Shown here one piece after another: positions 17,103-26,094 of a stretch of 64,000 bases of DNA (the first letter of the stretch is position 1; the number at the start of each line of letters is the position of its first letter). A program made the position numbers and the translations under genes. The notes beneath the pieces are model-generated. The model was not told where the DNA came from and did no database searches. It saw nothing but the letters and a program-made list of their open reading frames with translations. The stretch spans positions 123,208 through 187,207 of the forward strand of contig NZ_RZOY02000012.1 in assembly GCF_004022705.2 (NCBI RefSeq), read 5' to 3'. Source of the stretch: Mesorhizobium sp. M2D.F.Ca.ET.226.01.1.1 (lineage in GTDB: Bacteria > Pseudomonadota > Alphaproteobacteria > Rhizobiales > Rhizobiaceae).

Positions 17103-18019
17103 ACAGCCATTTCGTGCCGGACACTGCTACCAAAATCGAACCGCTGCCGCGCGCGCCCCTGGCCGCGATCGTCACCGCGAGCTATGCGCCCGATTTCGAG
17201 CGCTGCCGGCTTCTGTGCGAAACCATCGACCGCCACGTCGCCGGCATGGCGCATCATTACATCCTTACCGAACATCGCGACGTAGCGCTGTTTCGCCAGT
17301 TGGAATCCGGCCGCCGCAGCGTCGTCGACGAGCGGGATCTGTTGCCGCGCTGGCTGCGCGTGTTCGACGATCCGCTGAGCGGTTTTCGCCGCCGCATCTG
17401 GCTGAGCTTCAGGACACAGCCGCTGCGCGGCTGGCACGTGCAGCAACTGCGGCGCATCGCCATTGCCGGCCAGGCGAAGGAAGACGTGCTGGTCTTCTGC
17501 GATTCCGATGTCGCCTTCATGAAACCGTTCGACGCGAACGCCTTTTGGCGCGACGGCAAGGTGCGGCTGTTCCGTCGCGACGGCGTGCTGTCGAATGATG
17601 GCCATGACGAGCATCGCGTCTGGTCGCGGAATGCCGGCGCAGCGCTCGGCATCGATCCCGCCAATCCGTCGAGGCACGACTACATCTCGACGCTGATCGC
17701 CTGGCGCCGCGAGACGGTCAACGCGATGTGCGAGCGCATCGGGAAGGTGCATGGTCGCGACTGGGTCGGCGTCCTCGGTTCGGCGCGCCAGTTCTCCGAA
17801 TGCATGATCTATGGCCGCTATGTCGACGACGTGCTCGACGGCGCCGGCCATTTCCACGGTTCGGAGGAGTTCTGCCGCGTCCACTGGAACGGCAAGCCGC
17901 TCTCCGATGACGAATTCCGCCGCTTCGTCGACACCATGGCGCCGGAACAGGTCGCGATCGGCATGCAGTCCTTCATCGGCACCGATATCGGCCGCATCCG
18001 CCGCCTGATCGGGCTTTGA
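17099..18019 (+). CDS. DUF6492 family glycosyltransferase-like protein
   Basis: The product has 306 residues and begins with a GTG that overlaps the WecG-like stop. AIVTASYAPDFERCRLLCETID at the N-terminus and LVFCDSDVAFMKPFD in the middle look like a GT-A nucleotide-sugar domain with a DxD motif (DSDV). HDYISTLIAWRRETV and FSECMIYGRYV are typical of the family. A transferase acting on the same surface polysaccharide is likely, but its sugar is unknown. A palindromic repeat begins 11 nt after the stop. Confidence 0.72.
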   Translation: MNSHFVPDTATKIEPLPRAPLAAIVTASYAPDFERCRLLCETIDRHVAGMAHHYILTEHRDVALFRQLESGRRSVVDERDLLPRWLRVFDDPLSGFRRRIWLSFRTQPLRGWHVQQLRRIAIAGQAKEDVLVFCDSDVAFMKPFDANAFWRDGKVRLFRRDGVLSNDGHDEHRVWSRNAGAALGIDPANPSRHDYISTLIAWRRETVNAMCERIGKVHGRDWVGVLGSARQFSECMIYGRYVDDVLDGAGHFHGSEEFCRVHWNGKPLSDDEFRRFVDTMAPEQVAIGMQSFIGTDIGRIRRLIGL

Positions 18020-18029
18020 ACCGCGCTGA

Positions 18030-18176
18030 GATTCAGGTCAGGCCGAGTCGGAGTCGAAGACGGGCGCGAAGCGACCAAACAAGGTGGTTTCCAAGAACCG
18101 GAGCGGAGTGTACTTAAAGTACGTGAGCACCGGAAGCGCAGGAAGCCGCCATTTGCAGGCCGGCCTCACCTGAATC
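18030..18176. repeat. Palindromic intergenic element with nested inverted repeats
   Basis: The ends gattcaggtcaggccg (18030-18045) and cggcctcacctgaatc (18161-18176) are inverted copies with one mismatch in 16. Inside, aaggtggtttcc (18081-18092) pairs imperfectly with ggaagccgccat (18141-18152), and gtacttaaagtac (18110-18122) is a near-palindrome at the centre. The whole could fold as one long cruciform. Its right end includes the stop codon of the flippase gene. It looks like a dispersed rhizobial element. Confidence 0.6.
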
Positions 18177-19470
18177 AGATCGCCTTGGCTGGCCGGCGCA
18201 TGGCCGAATAGGTCAGCAGCATCGAGGCGAGATAAAGCAGCAGGAAGACGATGTTGAGCGACAGCACCAGGTTGGCGGTGTAGGGGATGGTCGTCAGCAC
18301 ATAAGTGAGCAGAACCGCCTTTAGGCCGGCGAGCAGGCCGAGATTGATCGCGCGCACCGCAGTCTGGCCGCGCGCGAAGAGCAGCTCCGCCTGGTATTCG
18401 ACGAGGTTGCGCAGTCCCGGCACGCAGACCGCGAGCGCCACCAGCGGCGCTGCCTCGGCGACATTCTTGCCGAGTGCGTTCGGGAAGAAATGCAGCACGA
18501 TGCCGAGCGACAGCAGCGCTAGTGTCGAGACCAGGAAGACGCCGCCTTCGATGCCGCTCTTGACCGCCAGCCGCGACAGAAGCTCAGGCGCCCGCATCAT
18601 GCGTTGCACCAGTATCATCGAGAAGGTGCGGATCGGGATCGCTGTGAGATCGACCAGCCGCATGATGATGGCATAGATGCCGGCCAAATGCGGTCCGCCG
18701 ATCGACAGCACCAGAAGCTTGTCGAACTCCATCTGCAGGTAGAACAGCACTTCGGAACCGGCGACGTAGACGGAATCGGCGAGCCGCCGGAAATAAAGCT
18801 CGGTGCGCAGCCTTAGCCGCTGCCGTGGATAGAAGAAGACGAAGGCGACGACGAGCGAGGCTGCGTTGGCGCCGATGTAGAACAGCGACCAGACGCCGAT
18901 CGTGTGCTGCGCTGCTAGCATGAACAGGATCGCGCCGGCTGCCCTCAGCGCCGTCGCCAGGATGGCAAGCACAGCCGCGCGCCCGAACTTGCCGAGCCCG
19001 TTGTTGACGATCAGCGCCACTTCGACCGGTCGCCACAACAGCGCCTCGGCGAAGACGACCGCGGCGAAGGCCGACAGCGGCACGGTGCCTGAAAAGAAGA
19101 TCAGGTAGACGATATAGGAGGCGGCGGCGAGGAACGGCAGCGACAGAACGCCGAGAAGCAGGAAACCGGCGGTGAAGGTGCCGATCAGGTTGGGGCGGAT
19201 CGTGGCGGTGCGATAGAGCGCCGAGATGAAGCCGAAGGCCAGGATGCGCGACAGCATGATGCCGGCGGCAGAGGCGGTCGCGAACATGCCGAACTCGGCG
19301 ATCGAGAGCGTGTTGGCCAGAGCGATGAAATAGGCGAGCGAAAACACCAAGCGGCCGCCGGCGCCGCTGATTGCCGAGAAATAGTCGAATACCAGCTTCC
19401 GGCGGCTGGCCACGAAGTGGCCGATCCGCGCGAAGCTCCGCCTCTGCGGCATGTCGCTGGCCTGGGTCAT
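18175..19470 (-). CDS. Polysaccharide flippase (Wzx/MATE-like)
   Basis: The product has 431 residues with about twelve hydrophobic helices spread along the chain. FGMFATASAAGIMLSRILAF, the RPVEVALIVNNGLGKFGR loop and FDKLLVLSIGGPHLAGIYAI fit the polysaccharide-biosynthesis flippase family. It would move lipid-linked repeat units to the periplasmic face, where the ExoQ-like enzyme polymerises them. It is convergent with the DUF6492 gene and divergent from the GumC-like gene. The stop lies within a palindromic repeat. Confidence 0.83.
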   Translation of the reverse strand: MTQASDMPQRRSFARIGHFVASRRKLVFDYFSAISGAGGRLVFSLAYFIALANTLSIAEFGMFATASAAGIMLSRILAFGFISALYRTATIRPNLIGTFTAGFLLLGVLSLPFLAAASYIVYLIFFSGTVPLSAFAAVVFAEALLWRPVEVALIVNNGLGKFGRAAVLAILATALRAAGAILFMLAAQHTIGVWSLFYIGANAASLVVAFVFFYPRQRLRLRTELYFRRLADSVYVAGSEVLFYLQMEFDKLLVLSIGGPHLAGIYAIIMRLVDLTAIPIRTFSMILVQRMMRAPELLSRLAVKSGIEGGVFLVSTLALLSLGIVLHFFPNALGKNVAEAAPLVALAVCVPGLRNLVEYQAELLFARGQTAVRAINLGLLAGLKAVLLTYVLTTIPYTANLVLSLNIVFLLLYLASMLLTYSAMRRPAKAI

Positions 19471-19671
19471 GTCGGGGGCGATAGATAGGCTGGAAAGTTT
19501 AACGCGGCGTTCTGGCGGCCGCCTCAGCGGCGCCGAAATGCCGCGAGCAAGGCAAGAAACCGTGTGAGCCCGGACGCAAAATTAACCGTTTGTTTCCTAT
19601 GCCCGTTTAGCGTGGCTTAACGATTGGCCGATCCGCCGCTCCCAAGCCGCCAGAGAGTAAGTTCCAGGACA

Positions 19672-22131
19672 ATGGTTGACAGGGATAACCGTGATGACTG
19701 GAGGCGCGAGCGTTCCCTGCTGGCGCTCGGTCAGGCTATGCGCGGCGAGGACAACACGGTTGCCATCGGCGACCGGGCCAATTCTTCATGGCGCGAGGAC
19801 GCCGCCGCGCGCCACCGCGCCGCGCGCTCCGAGCGCGAAGCGAAGTCTAACCCGCAGCCAGCCGGTGCTGGCGACTTAGGCAGCGATCAGACCCTGCTGA
19901 GCGCGGATCCGGTCAAAACTGCGGACGCCTGGGCCGGTGGAGATCGGCAAGCCTCGTCCGATCAGGGCCACGAGGCTGCGTCGGCGGGTAGTCGGCCGCA
20001 AGCCACCCGCGATCCTCATTATCCAAGCCGGCCATCTGCCGCCGACGATTCCCAGGAGTGGAAGCCGCTGATCGACCCGATGCAGGTCGTTCACGGCGTC
20101 ATCCGATCGAAGGCGCTGATTCTGTCGACGACCATACTGGGCGCCGCCCTCGGCGTCGCGATCGCGCTGTCGACGCCGAAGAAATATGAGGCCACCACCG
20201 ACGTCATCGTCGACCCCCGCGACCTCAAGCTCACCGACCGCGACCTGACGCAGAACGTGGTCGCCTCGGACGCGACGCTCGCCATCGTCGAGAACCAGGT
20301 CCGCATCCTCACCTCGGGTACCGTTCTCAACAAGGTCGTCACCGACCTCAACCTCACCAACGACCCTGAGTTCAACGGCCAAGGCAAGGGTGGCCTCGGC
20401 CTGATGTCGACGCTGCGCTCGATCCTGTCGCGGCAGGATGCCGGCCCAGCCGACGAAGCGCGCAAACGCGCTCTCGCGGTCGGCAATCTGGCCGACTGCC
20501 TCGACGTCGAGCGCGGCGGCAAGACCTTCGTGGTCTCGGTCAGCGCCACCACGCAGAACGCCGAGAAATCCGCCCTGATCGCCAACACCATGGTCAAGGC
20601 GTTTAAGCAGATCTCCAGCGAGATCCAGTCGAGCACCGCGGGCCGCGCCAATGACGAACTGACCGCCAGGCTCGACGAGTTGCGCAAGGGGGTCGAGACA
20701 GCCGAACGCAACGTCGAGGATTTCAGGGCGACGCACGACCTCGTCGACGCGCAGGGCCATCTGATCAGCGACGACCAGATGTTGAAGCTCAACGAGCAGC
20801 TTTCGGTCGCCCGCGCGCGAACGCTGGAGCTCAATGCCCGCGCGGCCTCGGCACGCTCGCTGAACGTCAATTCGGTCCTTAGCGGCACTTTGCCCGAGGA
20901 GATCAACTCCAACATGATGAGCGAGCTGCGCTCTCAATATGCGGCGCTCAAGCAGGAAGCCGACCGCGCCGAGGTCAAGCTCGGGCCGCGCCATCCGGAA
21001 ATCGAGGCGCTCAACGCTCAGCTTGCCGGCGCGCGCGAACGCATCGGCGCCGAACTGCAGCGCATCGCGTCCTCGCTGCAGGTCGACCTGAAGCGCTCGG
21101 TCCAGCTTGAGCAGGATCTTTCCTCGCGCCTGGCGCAGGCCAAGGTGCAGAGCGGCGACGTCAACAACAATCTGGTCTCGCTGCGCGAGCTGGAGCGCGA
21201 GGCGGCCGCCAAGCGTTCCGTCTACGAGCAGTTCCTGCTGCGGGCCAAGGAAACCGGCGAGCAGAAGGACATCAACACCGCCAACATCAGCGTCATCTCG
21301 GACGCCTATGCGCCGCTGCAAGCCAAGGGTCCGTCGCGCGCCGTGATGGCTCTGGCCGGCCTGTTCGCGGGCCTGTTCGCTGGCATCGGCCTCGGCGCGC
21401 TGCGCGGCATCCTTGCCAGCCTGCGCGAGACGGCCGATGGCCGCTCGCGCCGCAGGGTCGATGAGCGTGTTCCAATGGTGGAGAACAGTTCCAACCGCGC
21501 CGCTCCGCCGGCGCCGCCGCTCGTCACGCCGCCACCGGTCGTCACACCGCCGCCGGCCCCGCCGGTCGCTCCGCCGCCCGCCCCGTCTTTCACGCCGCAG
21601 CGTCCCGCCCCGTCTTTCACACCGCCACCTACCTCGCCTGCGGCCCCTCAGCCCGTGTCGGTGGCTGCGCCGCCTGCGGCGCAACCCGTCACACCGCCAC
21701 CGATGCCGGACAACGACGCCGGCCGCCCGGGACTTTTCGGCTCGCTGGCCTCGGCGCTCCGCTATTTCGTGCGGCGCGAGCCGGCTGACACGGTCGATCT
21801 GGACTCTGTCCCGCCCGAAAGCGCCTGGCGCGCGCCCAGCCGGGAGGAACGCTATTCTCGCGCTGAAACCCCGGCGCGGGAGAATATTCAGCCGCCATAC
21901 GAGCAGGGCTATTCCTATTCCTATCGGCCGGACCATGCGCGGTCCGATCCCTACGAGGAACAGTATCCGGCCTCGCCGGCAGCCTACCATCCGCAGCCGC
22001 AGCCCGCCGGCGAGGCTCGCCAGCCAGCCGCCGACCAGGGGGAGATCGACGACATCCGAGCCAGCCTGCGCGAATTCCGCGAGGCGGTGCGCGAGCTGAC
22101 CGAAAACCGCTCGCGTCGCCGCTATTTCTAA
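19672..22131 (+). CDS. Wzz/GumC-type chain-length determinant with proline-rich cytoplasmic tail
   Basis: About 819 residues. The N-terminal 140 residues are polar and charged. TM1 lies near residues 147-167 (ALILSTTILGAALGVAIAL). The Wzz region with YEATTDVIVDPRDL and a long coiled coil (about 320-520) follow, and TM2 is near 556-580. The tail is Pro-rich (repeats like PPPAP, residues about 605-690) and then Tyr-rich (YEQGYSYSYRPD). No Walker motifs are present, so this is not a fused BY-kinase. The protein would control export or chain length of the polysaccharide made by the genes to the left. The ATG at 19672 has AGGA close upstream; the open frame to 19624 is not protein-like. Confidence 0.85.
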   Translation: MVDRDNRDDWRRERSLLALGQAMRGEDNTVAIGDRANSSWREDAAARHRAARSEREAKSNPQPAGAGDLGSDQTLLSADPVKTADAWAGGDRQASSDQGHEAASAGSRPQATRDPHYPSRPSAADDSQEWKPLIDPMQVVHGVIRSKALILSTTILGAALGVAIALSTPKKYEATTDVIVDPRDLKLTDRDLTQNVVASDATLAIVENQVRILTSGTVLNKVVTDLNLTNDPEFNGQGKGGLGLMSTLRSILSRQDAGPADEARKRALAVGNLADCLDVERGGKTFVVSVSATTQNAEKSALIANTMVKAFKQISSEIQSSTAGRANDELTARLDELRKGVETAERNVEDFRATHDLVDAQGHLISDDQMLKLNEQLSVARARTLELNARAASARSLNVNSVLSGTLPEEINSNMMSELRSQYAALKQEADRAEVKLGPRHPEIEALNAQLAGARERIGAELQRIASSLQVDLKRSVQLEQDLSSRLAQAKVQSGDVNNNLVSLRELEREAAAKRSVYEQFLLRAKETGEQKDINTANISVISDAYAPLQAKGPSRAVMALAGLFAGLFAGIGLGALRGILASLRETADGRSRRRVDERVPMVENSSNRAAPPAPPLVTPPPVVTPPPAPPVAPPPAPSFTPQRPAPSFTPPPTSPAAPQPVSVAAPPAAQPVTPPPMPDNDAGRPGLFGSLASALRYFVRREPADTVDLDSVPPESAWRAPSREERYSRAETPARENIQPPYEQGYSYSYRPDHARSDPYEEQYPASPAAYHPQPQPAGEARQPAADQGEIDDIRASLREFREAVRELTENRSRRRYF

Positions 22132-22235
22132 GGCACCCGTATTCTCGACTACTCGACCTTCGATAAATGCGACCGGTTTCGGGTTTACGGCATCCGACGA
22201 CGCTTTGACGGGATTGCCTTGTCGAATTTTCGTGA

Positions 22236-22253
22236 AAATGCCGCGCGGCATTT
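22236..22253. repeat. Perfect 18-bp palindrome upstream of folD
   Basis: aaatgccgcgcggcattt reads identically on both strands. It lies 88 nt before the folD start, between the GumC-like gene and folD. No T-run follows on the + strand, so it is not a standard terminator. Confidence 0.5.
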
Positions 22254-22341
22254 CGGCCGATTGCGCCTTGCGTTGGCGGTTCGGAATGCGGATTGAGGCA
22301 TGGGGCACGCATCGATGCGGCCTCAAAACGGAGAGTTCGTG

Positions 22342-23241
22342 ATGACCGAAGTGATTGACGGAAAGCGTGTCGCCGAGGATGTGGTTTCGAAGGTCAAGGC
22401 GCTGACGTCGGAGCTTTCGGCCAAGGGCGCCACCAAGCCCGGCCTGGCGGTGGTCATTGTCGGTGAGGATCCGGCAAGCCAGGTCTACGTCGCCTCGAAA
22501 TCGCGCACCGCCAAGGAATGCGGCTTCCATTCGCTCCAGCACACGCTGCCGGCCGACACCAGCGAGGAACAGTTGCTGAAGATCATCGGCGACCTCAACG
22601 CCGACAAGTCGATCCACGGCATCCTCGTGCAATTGCCGCTTCCCGGCCATATCGATGCCGGCAAGGTCATCCAGACGATCGCGCCGGAGAAGGATGTCGA
22701 CGGCTTCCATTTCATCAATGTCGGCAAGCTCGGCACCGGCGAGTTGGAGACCGCATTCGTGCCCTGCACGCCGGCTGGCTCCATGCTTTTGATCGAACGC
22801 GTGCGCGGCAAGGACCTTTCCGGTCTCAACGCCGTCGTCGTCGGCCGCTCCAACATCGTCGGCAAGCCGATGGCCAATCTGCTGCTCGCCGCCAACTGCA
22901 CCGTCACCATTGCCCACAGCCGCACCAGGGACCTGCCGGCGCTGGCGCGCACCGCCGACATCCTGGTCGCCGCCGTCGGCCGCCCCGAGATGGTCAGGGG
23001 CGATTGGGTGAAGCCCGGCGCCACCGTGATCGACGTCGGGATCAACCGCATCCCGGCGCCCGAGAAGGGCGAAGGCAAGAGCCGCCTGGTCGGCGACGTC
23101 GCCTACTCCGAAGCCGCCAAGGTCGCCGGCGCCATTACGCCGGTCCCTGGCGGCGTCGGGCCGATGACCATTGCCATGCTGATGGCGAACACTGTAGCTT
23201 CCGCCTACCTCGCGGCCGGGCTGAAGCGGCCGTCCTTCTGA
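22342..23241 (+). CDS. folD: Methylenetetrahydrofolate dehydrogenase/cyclohydrolase
   Basis: The product has 299 residues. The bifunctional enzyme interconverts methylene-, methenyl- and formyl-tetrahydrofolate with NADP. The substrate site is YVASKSRTAKECGF with the catalytic Lys; GILVQLPLPGHID, the NADP motif VVVGRSNIVGKPMANLL and the C-terminal PVPGGVGPMTIAMLM are all present. GGAGAG precedes the ATG at 22342. The GlxA-like regulator gene begins 14 nt after the stop. Confidence 0.96.
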   Translation: MTEVIDGKRVAEDVVSKVKALTSELSAKGATKPGLAVVIVGEDPASQVYVASKSRTAKECGFHSLQHTLPADTSEEQLLKIIGDLNADKSIHGILVQLPLPGHIDAGKVIQTIAPEKDVDGFHFINVGKLGTGELETAFVPCTPAGSMLLIERVRGKDLSGLNAVVVGRSNIVGKPMANLLLAANCTVTIAHSRTRDLPALARTADILVAAVGRPEMVRGDWVKPGATVIDVGINRIPAPEKGEGKSRLVGDVAYSEAAKVAGAITPVPGGVGPMTIAMLMANTVASAYLAAGLKRPSF

Positions 23242-23255
23242 TCGAAAGCAGATCC

Positions 23256-24254
23256 TTGCCGAACCTTACTGCTCCTATCGAACGGCCGATCACGAACGAT
23301 CCCGTTCAGGGCGGCCGCCAGTTCGGCTTTCTGCTGGTCGACAAATTCTCGATGTTCTCGCTGGCGGCGGCCATCGACTGCTTCCGCTCGGCCAACCGCC
23401 TGCTCGGTCGCGACTTCTACGGCTGGACGACGATCTCGGCCGACGGCGACGCGGTCATGGCCTCGAACGGCCTGCCGCTGAAGATCGACTATTCGGTCGC
23501 CGACATGCCGCCGGTCGACATCCTGTTCGTCTCGGTCGGGCTTACCACCGAATTCCCGGGCAAGAGCAAGGTGCTGGCCGCGCTGCGCAGCTGGGGCCGG
23601 CGCGGCAATGCGCTCGGCGCGCTCTCGGTCGGCTCGTATCTGCTGGCCGAGGCCGGACAGCTCGACGGCTACCGCTGCACCATCCATTGGGAAAATCGCG
23701 CCGGCTTCATGGAGCGCTTTCCCGACATCAACTGCACCGGCAACGTCTTCGAGATCGACCGCAAGCGCTACACCTGCGCCGGCGGTACGACCTCGATCGA
23801 CCTGATGCTGGAGATCGTCCGCGGTGATTTCGGCTCCAACCTCGCCAATGGCGTCGCCAACCAGTTCCAGCACGAACGCATCCGCTCGGCCGGCGACCGC
23901 CAGCGCGTCGGACCTGAGCGCGACCTCACCGGCAAGTCGGAAAAGCTTAGGCGCATCGTCGAATTGATGGCCGACCATCTCGACGAGCCGCTGTCTGCGG
24001 TGCAGCTCGCCAAGTCTGCGGGGCTTTCGGTGCGCCAGGTCGAACGGCTGTTCCTGCGTCACCTCAGCGTGACGCCCGGCCGCTATTACATGCGGCTGAG
24101 GCTCGAACGGGCGCGCGAATTGCTGCGCCAGACCAACATGCCGATCCTCGACGTGGCGATCGCCACCGGCTTCACCTCGCACTCCTATTTCGCGCAGAGC
24201 TACAGGCTGCAATTCGGCCGTCCGCCCTCGGAAGAACGGCGCACCACCTACTGA
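23256..24254 (+). CDS. GlxA-family transcriptional regulator (DJ-1-like + AraC HTH)
   Basis: About 332 residues. The N-terminal DJ-1/PfpI-like domain (FGFLLVDKFSMFSLAAAID to about residue 190) has Ser where active family members have the nucleophilic Cys (ALSVGSYLLAEAG), so it is probably a ligand sensor. CTIHWENRAGF is typical of the family. The C-terminal AraC domain has two helix-turn-helices, including AVQLAKSAGLSVRQVERLF. Relatives control carnitine, betaine or amino-acid catabolism; the ligand here is unknown. A TTG at 23256 is the likeliest start, because the DJ-1 fold begins before the first ATG. It follows folD by 14 nt. Confidence 0.8.
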   Translation: MPNLTAPIERPITNDPVQGGRQFGFLLVDKFSMFSLAAAIDCFRSANRLLGRDFYGWTTISADGDAVMASNGLPLKIDYSVADMPPVDILFVSVGLTTEFPGKSKVLAALRSWGRRGNALGALSVGSYLLAEAGQLDGYRCTIHWENRAGFMERFPDINCTGNVFEIDRKRYTCAGGTTSIDLMLEIVRGDFGSNLANGVANQFQHERIRSAGDRQRVGPERDLTGKSEKLRRIVELMADHLDEPLSAVQLAKSAGLSVRQVERLFLRHLSVTPGRYYMRLRLERARELLRQTNMPILDVAIATGFTSHSYFAQSYRLQFGRPPSEERRTTY

Positions 24255-24367
24255 TACCCAAGCTCCACGAGCGAATGCCTAGCAGGGGCAACTCCCGCAG
24301 ACTTGTATCCTGACGCCGTGTCAAATAGCTTTCCGGGCGCGGACGGGGGTTCACTCAGGAGATTTCT

Positions 24368-26026
24368 ATGGCGGGACTGGCACGGAGCGTTGCTGCGGCG
24401 ATCCTCCTTTTGTCGATGACCACGTTTGGCTTTGCCGCCAACAAGGTCATTATCATCCTCGATGCATCGGGCTCCATGTGGGCTCAGATCGATGGCAAGC
24501 CGAAGCTGGAAATCGCGCGTGAATCGCTGCGCACGGTCCTGCAGTCGGTTCCGGCCGACGACGAGATCGGCTTCATGGCCTATGGCCACCGCACCAAAGG
24601 CAGCTGCGACGACATAGAGCTGATCGTGCCGCCGCAGGCCGGTTCCGCCAGCGCCATTTCGGCAGCGGCCGACAGCATGAAATTCCTCGGCAAGACGCCG
24701 CTGACGGCTGCCGTCAAGCAGGCCGCCGAGGCGCTGAAATACACCGAGGACAAGGCAACGGTGGTGCTGATCACCGACGGCCTGGAGACCTGTGGCGGCG
24801 ATCCATGCGCGCTCGGCAAGGAACTCGAGCAAAGCGGCGTCGACTTCACCGCCGATGTCGTCGGTTTCGGCCTGACCGCAGACGAAGGCAAGCAGATCGC
24901 GTGCCTGGCCGAGAACACAGGCGGCAAATACATCCAGGCCTCCGACGAGAAAGCGCTGCAGGATGCCCTGGTCGAGACCGTGGCGGCTCCGGCGCCGGCG
25001 CCTGAGCCCGCTCCGGCACCCGCGCCGGCGCCCGCGCCCGCCAAGCCTGAATTCAATTTCATGCCGAGCGTGGTCATGGCCGAGGGAGGTCCCGAGATCT
25101 CCGACAACGGCAATGCCTGGGAAATCTACAAGGCCAATGCGGACGGCTCGCGCGGCGATCAGGTCATGACCGAGTATGGCGAGCTGAAAACCAATCTCGA
25201 ACCGGGCGATTATATCGTCGTCGGCCGCGACGACGAGGCAAGAAGCGAGCAGAAGATCAAGATCGAGGCCGGTCAGGTTTACAAGCCGCTGTTCACGCTC
25301 AACGGCGGCACGCTGGTTATCCATCCGCATGCGAGCCAGGGATCGGAGATTAGCGGCGAGGCGCGTGTCGACTTCGCCTATCCCGGCGGCAGCACCACCC
25401 ACTATGGCGACGCCAAGGCCACGGTGCCTGCCGGCGAGCAGAAGGTGACGGTGCAGATCGGCGCCGGCACAGTAACGGAGACCATCCAGCTTGCAGCTGG
25501 ACAGACAGTCGATAAGGACGTCGTCGTCGGCGTCGGCCACGCCGTGCTCAATGCCTTCTACACCGCAGGCGGCGACAAGGCCGACAATTCCGGTCTCGGC
25601 TTCGAAATCGTCAAGGCGAAGAAGAAGATCGACGGCAGCCGCGAGAGCGTCGAGCACTCCTACGGTCCGGACAGCAAGTTCTGGCTGCCGCCGGACGACT
25701 ATGTCGCGCTCACGACCCTCGATCTCGCCGTCGTCGAGCAGCCCTTCACCATCAAGGCCGGCGACAACCAGGACATCAAGGTCCCGCTCGACGCCGGCGT
25801 GCTGGCGATGTCGGCGCCCGGCGCTTACTCGATCGAGGTGTTCTCGTCGAAGAAGGACATAGAGGGCAAGCGCAAGTCGCTGGGCCTAAGCTATGGCGAC
25901 AGCTGGCAGCAGACGATTCCCGCCGGCGACTACGCGGTCGTGCGTCACGCCCCCGATCAGGGCCAGGACAAGGAAATGCCCGTGACGATCAAGGCCGGCG
26001 AGCGGAGCGAGATCACCCTTCAGTAG
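24368..26026 (+). CDS. Secreted von Willebrand factor A domain protein
   Basis: The product has 552 residues. Signal peptide about residues 1-23 (FGFA-AN). The VWA domain follows at once: VIIILDASGSMWAQIDG supplies the MIDAS DxSxS, and further metal-site residues are in GKTPLTAAV and LITDGLETCGGDPC. A Pro/Ala linker (about 212-228) precedes four beta-rich repeats of about 80 residues, each with a G-x-Y/V then A-G-(E/D) pattern. Probably a periplasmic or surface protein. I cannot name a function. GGAG lies 7 nt before the ATG. A strong terminator follows. Confidence 0.8.
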   Translation: MAGLARSVAAAILLLSMTTFGFAANKVIIILDASGSMWAQIDGKPKLEIARESLRTVLQSVPADDEIGFMAYGHRTKGSCDDIELIVPPQAGSASAISAAADSMKFLGKTPLTAAVKQAAEALKYTEDKATVVLITDGLETCGGDPCALGKELEQSGVDFTADVVGFGLTADEGKQIACLAENTGGKYIQASDEKALQDALVETVAAPAPAPEPAPAPAPAPAPAKPEFNFMPSVVMAEGGPEISDNGNAWEIYKANADGSRGDQVMTEYGELKTNLEPGDYIVVGRDDEARSEQKIKIEAGQVYKPLFTLNGGTLVIHPHASQGSEISGEARVDFAYPGGSTTHYGDAKATVPAGEQKVTVQIGAGTVTETIQLAAGQTVDKDVVVGVGHAVLNAFYTAGGDKADNSGLGFEIVKAKKKIDGSRESVEHSYGPDSKFWLPPDDYVALTTLDLAVVEQPFTIKAGDNQDIKVPLDAGVLAMSAPGAYSIEVFSSKKDIEGKRKSLGLSYGDSWQQTIPAGDYAVVRHAPDQGQDKEMPVTIKAGERSEITLQ

Positions 26027-26044
26027 GCGTTGCAGCCAGGCGGC

Positions 26045-26077
26045 AAAAAGGGGCGGCATCGGGCCGTCCCTTTTTTT
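26045..26077. terminator. Terminator between convergent VWA and edd genes
   Basis: aaaaaggggcggc, loop atcg, then ggccgtccctttttt form a GC-rich stem flanked by A and T runs. It can therefore act on both strands for the two convergent genes. Confidence 0.8.
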
Positions 26078-26094
26078 AAGCTGTTGCGAACAGA

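Noticed and set aside
19876..22917. A 1013-codon - strand open frame across the GumC-like gene and folD.
   Set aside because: It spans two clearly identified genes on the other strand and has antisense-type composition (Arg/Gly/Asp-rich, no motifs).
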